Below are positions 58,211-64,000 of a stretch of 64,000 bases of DNA, piece by piece. Each line of letters starts with the position of its first letter. Position 1 is the stretch's first letter. Source of the stretch: Zhengitettix transpicula (Eukaryota > Arthropoda > Insecta > Orthoptera > Tetrigidae); contig CM073590.1 in NCBI GenBank assembly GCA_037074705.1, positions 225,128,246 through 225,192,245 on the forward strand, given 5' to 3'. The notes under the pieces are model-generated. The model had not been told where the DNA came from. It worked only from the letters and a program-made list of their open reading frames with translations, and searched no databases. A program made the translations under genes and the position numbers.

Positions 58211-58523
58211 GCCTCCTAAACTGGTCGAGGCACGGAGAATGGAATGCTGCGTCCCCACAGAAAACTCCTCTCCCGCTATCGGAAGGGCGTGGGACAAGTA
58301 CCCAATGCCCGACCTACCTGATGCAGGTTTTTCTAGGGTTTTCCCTGCATTTCTTTAGGCGAATGCCAGGTAGGATCCTTAAAATATAGCCCGAGGGCCC
58401 TAGTAACCCTTGGCTACCTTCCTCCACCCTACCGCATCCCCCTTAAAATCCCTTCCTATAGTATTAAAGGGGAGTTGCCTTATGTGGATCACCCTCATGT
58501 AGCCTGTTGCCCTAAAAAAAAAG
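58211..58523 (-). repeat. REP-A copy 6, truncated, part of an inverted-orientation tandem pair
   Basis: On the - strand the unit runs from the start T-run (58523) to the gaccagtttaggaggc word (58211); the last third is absent. It lies directly next to copy 7 in the same orientation. Confidence 0.92.
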
Positions 58524-58539
58524 TAAAATCGAAGAATGA

Positions 58540-59101
58540 AGAGGTCTGCGAGGGCTATTCTCTCGCAGGCAGTCCTGCGAGGGATATTCTCTCGCAGGCA
58601 GAACCTTGTAGGAGAGACACGAAGGGCTTACCTTTGGGGATGCCTTTTCCTCTCCGTTTTTGAACTAAGGTTCCCACAAGCCGAGGCATCTCGGCCTGTT
58701 TTGAGAGGTGTATGTTCCGGGGTCACAGACCTTGGGCATACCGTAAGAGTTGTTCGTAGTTCCCATTGGAACAGTCGGCTAGCTGCCTCCTAAACTGGTC
58801 GAGGTAAGGAGAAAGGGAATGCTGCGTCCCCACAGCAAACGCTTCTCCCGCTATCGGAAGGGCGTGGGACAAGTACCCAATGCCCGACCTACCTGATGCA
58901 GGTTTTTCTAGGGTTTTCCCTGCATTACTTTTAGGCGAATGCCGGGTAGGATCCTTAAAATATAGCCCGGGGGCCCTAGTTAACCCTTGGCTACCTTCCT
59001 CTACCCTTCCGCATCCCCCTTTCAGATCCCTTTCTATGCTATTAAAGGGGAGTTGCCACCATGTGGATTACCCTCATGTAGCCTGTTACCCTAAAAAAAA
59101 G
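58540..59101 (-). repeat. REP-A copy 7, near full length
   Basis: Complete unit order on the - strand from the T-run (about 59101) to the tail. The tail contains three copies of tctcgcaggc/tgcgaggg words (58550-58605), more than in copy 4. The words gtaaaatcgaagaa and gtaaaaacgaagaa follow the T-run on the outer side of copies 6 and 7 respectively, so the duplicated segment includes a little flanking DNA. Confidence 0.92.
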
Positions 59102-59579
59102 AGTAAAAACGAAGAAGATTACGTGGCGACAATATTGTACTCACAAAGTCCTCTCCATGCTCAACTATTATAAGGGCGCCAGATGATGTTTTGATTAAGA
59201 AATTTAGAAAACATAAGTTCAACATACCAACATTTCGACATGTGATATTAACGGAATTCTCAGGACGTGGCTTCCATCGTTGTGACAATTCCTAAACGGA
59301 TAATTCATTAATCTCGCTTGCACCTTGCAAGTTGGTTTGAGATTGTATCGTCGCCCGACACTGACCATATCAGTCAGAGTCGTTCCTGTGATCCTAACAC
59401 CGTGAACTATCATCAGAGACTTTTTTTAAAATTATAACAACTTTATTCGCCTGTTTTCTAGATGCTATAACAGATAGTTTTTAACAATATTTTATATTTT
59501 GATTACATTTTATATTTTTTCATAAATGTTTGAATAAAAATATTTAAATATAATGTAAGAAAGCAAAACCACTGTTTCA
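59102..59579. other. Nothing supported
   Basis: Short frames on the - strand (59091-59413) show no motif. Confidence 0.5.
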
Positions 59580-60090
59580 TTTTTTTAGAGCAACAGGTTA
59601 CACGAGAGTAATCCACGTGGTGAAAACTCCCTTTTAATAGCATAGGATAGAATTTTAAAGGGGGGATGCGGAAGGGTAGAGGAAGGTAGCCAAGAGTTAA
59701 CTAGGGCCCTCGGGCTATAGTTTAATTCGCCTAAAAGTGGTGCAGGACAAACCCTAGAAAACCAGCATCAGGTAGGTCGGGCATTTGGTACTTGTCCCAC
59801 GCCATTCCGATTGCGGTAGAGGGGATTTGACGTGGGGACGCAGCATTCCCTTCTCCGCGCCTCGACCAGTTGGCCGACTGTTCCAATGGGAGCAGAGAAA
59901 AACTCTTACCGTATGCCCAAGGTGTTGTGACCCCGGAACATACACTTCTCAAAACAGGCCGAGGTGCTTCGGCTTGTGGGAACCTTAGTTCAAAACGGAG
60001 AGAGGAGAAGGCATCCCCAAAGTTAGCCCTATCAGTCTCTCCAGAAAGGTTCTGCGAAAGAACATCTCTCAGGCTTGTCCCGACCCGTCG
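59580..60090 (+). repeat. REP-A copy 8, near full length, first of a tandem pair
   Basis: Starts T-run plus gagcaacaggttacacgaga and follows the unit order to ctctcaggcttgtcccgacc. It has small internal deletions, for example after ctatagttta near 59725 and after ctcgaccag near 59868. Confidence 0.9.
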
Positions 60091-60112
60091 ACCACTTTTA
60101 GCTTCTTTTTAC

Positions 60113-60192
60113 AGTTTTATTTGGGTAACAGGCTACATGAGGGTAATCCACGTGATGGCAACACCTCTTTAAGAGCATTAGAAGGGATTTGT
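60113..60192 (+). repeat. REP-A copy 9, first 80 bp only
   Basis: acaggctacatgagggtaat, then ccacgtgatggcaacacctc and gaagggatttg, after which the sequence leaves the repeat. It follows copy 8 head to tail. Confidence 0.85.
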
Positions 60193-60334
60193 CCATTTCA
60201 TCCTTTCTGCCTTTCCATTTGTATTTATTTTGTTTGTCAAACAACTCCTGTTTTCCAGTTACGACGCACGTTTACGGATCTCCGTGAAGAGTCGGTCGAG
60301 TATGATCGTATAGTCTCCTGCGTTTTATTGGCCA

Positions 60335-60335
<1 letters not shown>
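60193..60335. other. Unclassified
   Basis: Short non-repeat stretch between REP-A copy 9 and the (TA)n tract; no signal. Confidence 0.4.
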
Positions 60336-60365
<30 letters not shown>

Positions 60366-60400
60366 ACGGACGCTGCGACTGTAGCTGGAAGATCACACAC

Positions 60401-60441
<41 letters not shown>
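60336..60441. repeat. Two (TA)n microsatellites with a 42-bp spacer
   Basis: TA runs at 60336-60361 and about 60404-60441. The second abuts the LTR-T1 copy starting at 60442 and supplies its left ATAT. Confidence 0.9.
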
Positions 60442-60444
<3 letters not shown>

Positions 60445-61381
60445 AATATACTAATGGAAAGGCCTTTATTAAATGAAAGAATTAATTATTTACAAACAAT
60501 AGATTTTTAATGTGGCAAAAAATTAAACAATTTACAAAATTTAAAATATTCAATCTCTCAGGGTCATAACTGAGTTTTATAATGGACGAATCAACAACAA
60601 TTAAAATCTTATCAACAATTTACAATTAAAGAAAAAGAAAGTTACTTGTCAATGAAATTAGAAAAAAATTTAATTGTGAACGAAGTAAAACTAAAAGATT
60701 GACTCCGATTGACAATTTTAACCAATAAGAAGAGAACGAAATCTGACGGTTTGTTTTAAATTGTTACTCACGTCTGCCCAGCATTCCAGGATACCTTTAA
60801 TTTTTTTAAACACTATTGTGGGGTTTTACACTGCTTCTACTCACAGATTCTCCACTGATTCTAAATCAATATTTTATACGTCAGGAACCTGGATGACCCG
60901 CCTTCGTCCTCTCGGTAGACCGTTCGCCTTGGGTGACTTCTGCGATTCGTCCTTTGGGTAGTCTTTATTGTTCCGGACATAAATCTAAACTTCTGCTATC
61001 TCTGGCCGGCTATGTGCACAAAAACTGATTTTTTACTTAGCAGGTTTCGTCGTTAATGCTCTTGTGAATGTTTACTTTGTCCTGATAAAAATGTTCAGGG
61101 ACCAATCAACTCTGTTGAATGCTAATTCTCAATATTTCCCTGCAAACTGTATTTCACCATGCCTTCCCATCAACAGTTATTACTTCGACGACGTCTCCCC
61201 GCAGACTGAACTCTCGTTTTGCCTTTTAGCGCGTGCATACGCCATTTTGCGGGCCTTCCTACAAAGGAACAGTGCTTGGCTTTTCTATTGTTGTTACGTT
61301 CTGGACCGCCGCCACAAAGGATTTCTCTAACAAATTAGATTTTCAAATTCTCAATTAATGTCTTAATTAATTGGCATTACA
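60442..61381 (-). mobile_element. LTR-T1 solo element, full length (940 bp)
   Basis: Runs TGTAATATACTAATGG...GGCATTACA with TA runs on both sides. Promoter-like block at about 61229-61249, donor-like GTGAGT at 60766-60771 (-), and AATAAA near the biological 3' end (about 60465). Closest in the window to 38848-39798. Confidence 0.85.
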
Positions 61382-62213
61382 ATATATATATATATAGTAA
61401 CATTACAATCGGGCGGTGTTAGGTCTCTTGCCATGTTGCATTTTCCGTGGTCGTCGGCCTTTGTGTTTTGTAGCGCCGCGCCGACATTGTTGCGTTGCGT
61501 CGGGGTTTTAGCGAACGCGTATAGAAGTTTCACTCTCCGGAGGGTTCTCGCAGTGAAATTCTCATAGTCCACTCTGCACAGATATGGAGACCAGACAAAT
61601 AAGGTATCTGCGATAGAATTATGAAAAATAGGACACTAGGAAGATCAACTCTTCTAAAGACAGGCTATAACAAAATACATCATTCATATAATTAATAATA
61701 ATAATATAAAAAATGAATGCATCATAAATCTGCATTTAGTCGTAATCCGGCCGAACTCCCAAATCCTGGAACTGGTCAAAGTTTCACAATGTATAAACTA
61801 ACAAACATTAAATAGAATATAAACTATAGCATAGAAAGGTTAATCAAATAAATTACCCAAAACAAAGTGCATTATACAAATTATGGAACACCCAAATTAT
61901 ATAACAATAATAATATTAAAAGTATAATTAACAAGTAGGATAATGTGCGGTCTAGCAAACCTTTGGCTACAATATTGGATTTTCACCATATTCAATATCC
62001 TTTGAGCTCCGAGGTGAATGTTCTCGTCTGAGACACAAGCAATTGACTACGTATCAACATTGCAGGGGGAGCCTGAAGTCCAACCCTGAATGTTTGCGGA
62101 AAATCCTCCGCCGTCTGAAATTAAAGTTTGTGTTTTTAGTTTTATTTGATTTATTTTTCATACGGAATTATTGCAATATATTTATTTAACTTGTTTATTT
62201 ATATTTTCTTTAT
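61382..62213. other. Unclassified, with a GC-rich patch at 61430-61570
   Basis: The patch is rich in CpG (for example gtagcgccgcgccgac) and lies next to a TA run (61382-61397). The rest is AT-rich. No motif recognised. Confidence 0.4.
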
Positions 62214-62245
62214 TGTAATGGAAAGCCTTTAATTAAAGTTAATAT
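62214..62245 (-). mobile_element. Possible LTR-T1 end fragment
   Basis: TGTAATGGAAAGCCTTTAAT resembles the terminal 40 bp of the copy at 60442 (TGTAAT...AATGGAAAGGCC). Similarity ends after about 30 bp, so this is a small remnant at best. Confidence 0.3.
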
Positions 62246-63724
62246 TTCACTAAAATCGTCTACCAATTATATTCTCTTTTTCTCATGGACAACATTTCCG
62301 GAAGTTGGTCCTGGACACATGAATAATTCTATTCATTCTTGTACCATTGGGAAACTATTAATATTAAGTGGTTCAGCGCGTGTTCTTCTAGCTACAGCTG
62401 CAAACGTCCCTTAACTATTATGAATCATCATGTAACTTGGAATGTATTCGGGCTTAGAATTATTCATTGTCCAGGGAAAGCGAACACAGTTTGCATAAAA
62501 ACGTTTCTACCAACGGCACTGTTTGAAATTCCTCATCTGTGCTTTCGTTTGATCTGTGTGTGTGATTCGGGACTCGGAAAGAGTTCGTTGGCAGAAAAAA
62601 AATATTGTTATTTTTCAAGTAACGTGTTGACGGGACAGTCATTTGTCACCGATCGAGCATTGAAGCTTCTATTTGAAACGCAAGGTTTTTATCAATGACG
62701 ATTGTTTCACCTGAATACATTATTAATTATTTCTGTAGGGTCCAGAATCCGCCAACGTAACGTATTTAGGGCACTAAAAAGTTCCATCTGCAAACATAAA
62801 CCATTGATATTTTCTCCGCTGTAATCAAACATTTTTGCATTTATGTACCTAAATGTTTTTACGTAAATGAAGAAGATTAACGGCTTTGAAATTCTTAAAA
62901 TTCCAGAAGAATGGCTAAAAATATATACTACCGTTAGGAAATTTAAGAATTTCTATTAATTTTTATATCTGAAAGGCGAAATATATACAATCTCTCAAAT
63001 ATATTGTTATTTTTTGAGACTCTGCAGTGGTTCGGGGAAATAATAGTAAAGCGTAGGGAATAAATATATGGTATCCAAAGGAACTGAAGACACTTGAAAC
63101 GTTATCTATATCTTGCTGACTCTGCGATTTCTAGATTTTTCTGGAGGAATCTGCCGTTTTTATAACCCAATTGGTGAGTCGCAGTGTTTACACGGACAGT
63201 AGGACGCCAGATAAAATAAAGTCATCAGAATTTATTCCTCTATGGTTCTGTCGTTCTATCTCAAGCTAGAGGATCTATAGTGTCTATAACACAACAAATA
63301 AAATCCATTCACTGTTTGACAGGACTATTTAATAGGAACTTGTTCTTTTTAGCATCGTACTAACTCAACTATTCGTGAATTTAATATATAAGATATTCTT
63401 TCCAATTCCAAATTGATTGCATTGAACAATAAAACTCTGGAATTATTTTTATGTTGTCAAACAATAAAACGAAAATTTATTTGGACCGCGTTAGTAAAAA
63501 AGCGTTTTGAACGAATGAGGATACGTGGAATCACGATAGTTGAGAATTTGAGCTCAGAGTTTGTGATGTGAGTGTCATTTTATATCTTGATTTCATCGAG
63601 AGACTATTTCATATTTATAGAAATTCTGTGATTGAAGTGTCGCGTTAAATTTTAATGTTAGAAGAAATTTTCCGGTGTATCTGTCGAAGAAAAATGTTTT
63701 GCGATATATTGTGGGTTATTTCTA

Positions 63725-63729
<5 letters not shown>
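62246..63729. other. Nothing supported
   Basis: Contains the second-longest frame noted outside the RT pseudogene (119 codons, 62339-62698), with no ATG at its start, no motif and no splice context. The remainder is AT-rich. Confidence 0.5.

Positions 63730-63766
<37 letters not shown>
63730..63766. repeat. (TA)n microsatellite
   Basis: About 18 TA units. It is immediately followed by TGTAATACC, which could be the start of another LTR-T1 copy running off the window, but the next bases match poorly. Confidence 0.9.
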
Positions 63767-63769
<3 letters not shown>

Positions 63770-64000
63770 AATACCTAGTTAAGAAGGACATGAATTTTGT
63801 TCTTATTTCATCAGATTTGTTTACCAACTCAGACTGGGGATTCTTGAGTGGTTTTTATATAAAAAAGATAGTAATAAAATGATGGATAAGTGGCTCTTAG
63901 AGAAGGGGAGGACTATAATTGGACTTTTAGCGGCTCTTAGAGCTAATGCTTTTGACAGACATCTGGACGGAACCCTAAAGCCATAATGACAGAAGTTTTA

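Noticed and set aside
62339..62698. 119-codon + strand frame
   Set aside because: Starts with TTG, has no recognised motif, codon character or splice context; one frame of this length in 64 kb is not surprising.
1..64000. tRNA genes and CRISPR arrays
   Set aside because: No pair of A- and B-boxes with tRNA spacing and no cloverleaf-like segment was found by eye; no array of short repeats with unique spacers exists. The tandem repeat at 3850 has no spacers.

Overview
The window is eukaryotic, AT-rich, mostly non-coding DNA dominated by decayed transposable elements. The mix points to an insect with a large repeat-rich genome: two mariner-type (DD34D) transposase remnants, a Jockey-type LINE, an RTE-like LINE, a LINE tail with an RNase-H-side domain, Gypsy-like solo LTRs and abundant (TA)n. 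A hemimetabolous insect such as a cockroach, termite or stick insect is my guess; nothing in the window fixes the species. No complete protein-coding host gene, rRNA, tRNA or CRISPR array was found.

Layout. 1-9 kb: mostly unstructured AT-rich sequence, a small tandem repeat (3850-3940), a GC-rich LTR-like block ending in a tRNA-Lys-type primer-binding site (about 4150-4812), a plausible two-exon gene end on the + strand (5437-5541 and 5846-6034) and a solo LTR with CAAT target duplications (6815-7701). 9-20 kb: a 667-bp nearly perfect foldback element (9311-9977), an RTE-like LINE pseudogene (14853-16710) and GC-rich blocks. 20-35 kb: more LTRs of one large family, a mariner fragment, copies of an unclassified ~520-bp repeat (REP-A below) and an LTR nested inside another repeat. 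35-46 kb: a possible terminal exon on the - strand (36400-36617), five LTR copies, three of them head to tail at 42632-45541, and a mariner pseudogene (40043-40830). 46-64 kb: tandem REP-A dimers, two LINE remnants (50896-51342; 52246-53541), and further LTR copies, two of which are bounded by (TA)n.

The main theme is an LTR-like family (called LTR-T1 here). Members start TGTAAT (or TGTAGT), end ATTACA or a close variant, run about 850-1030 bp, and sit between 4-bp ATAT target duplications. Nine copies plus a related one (56784-57540) occur with no internal gag-pol region. All nine keep a GTRAGT splice-donor-like site, and five keep a promoter-like block resembling YY1 and NRF1 sites. Two insertions can be checked against uninterrupted repeat copies elsewhere in the window. 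I see no new multi-gene system; the most unusual items are this family, the REP-A tandem dimers, the foldback element and two orphan exon candidates.
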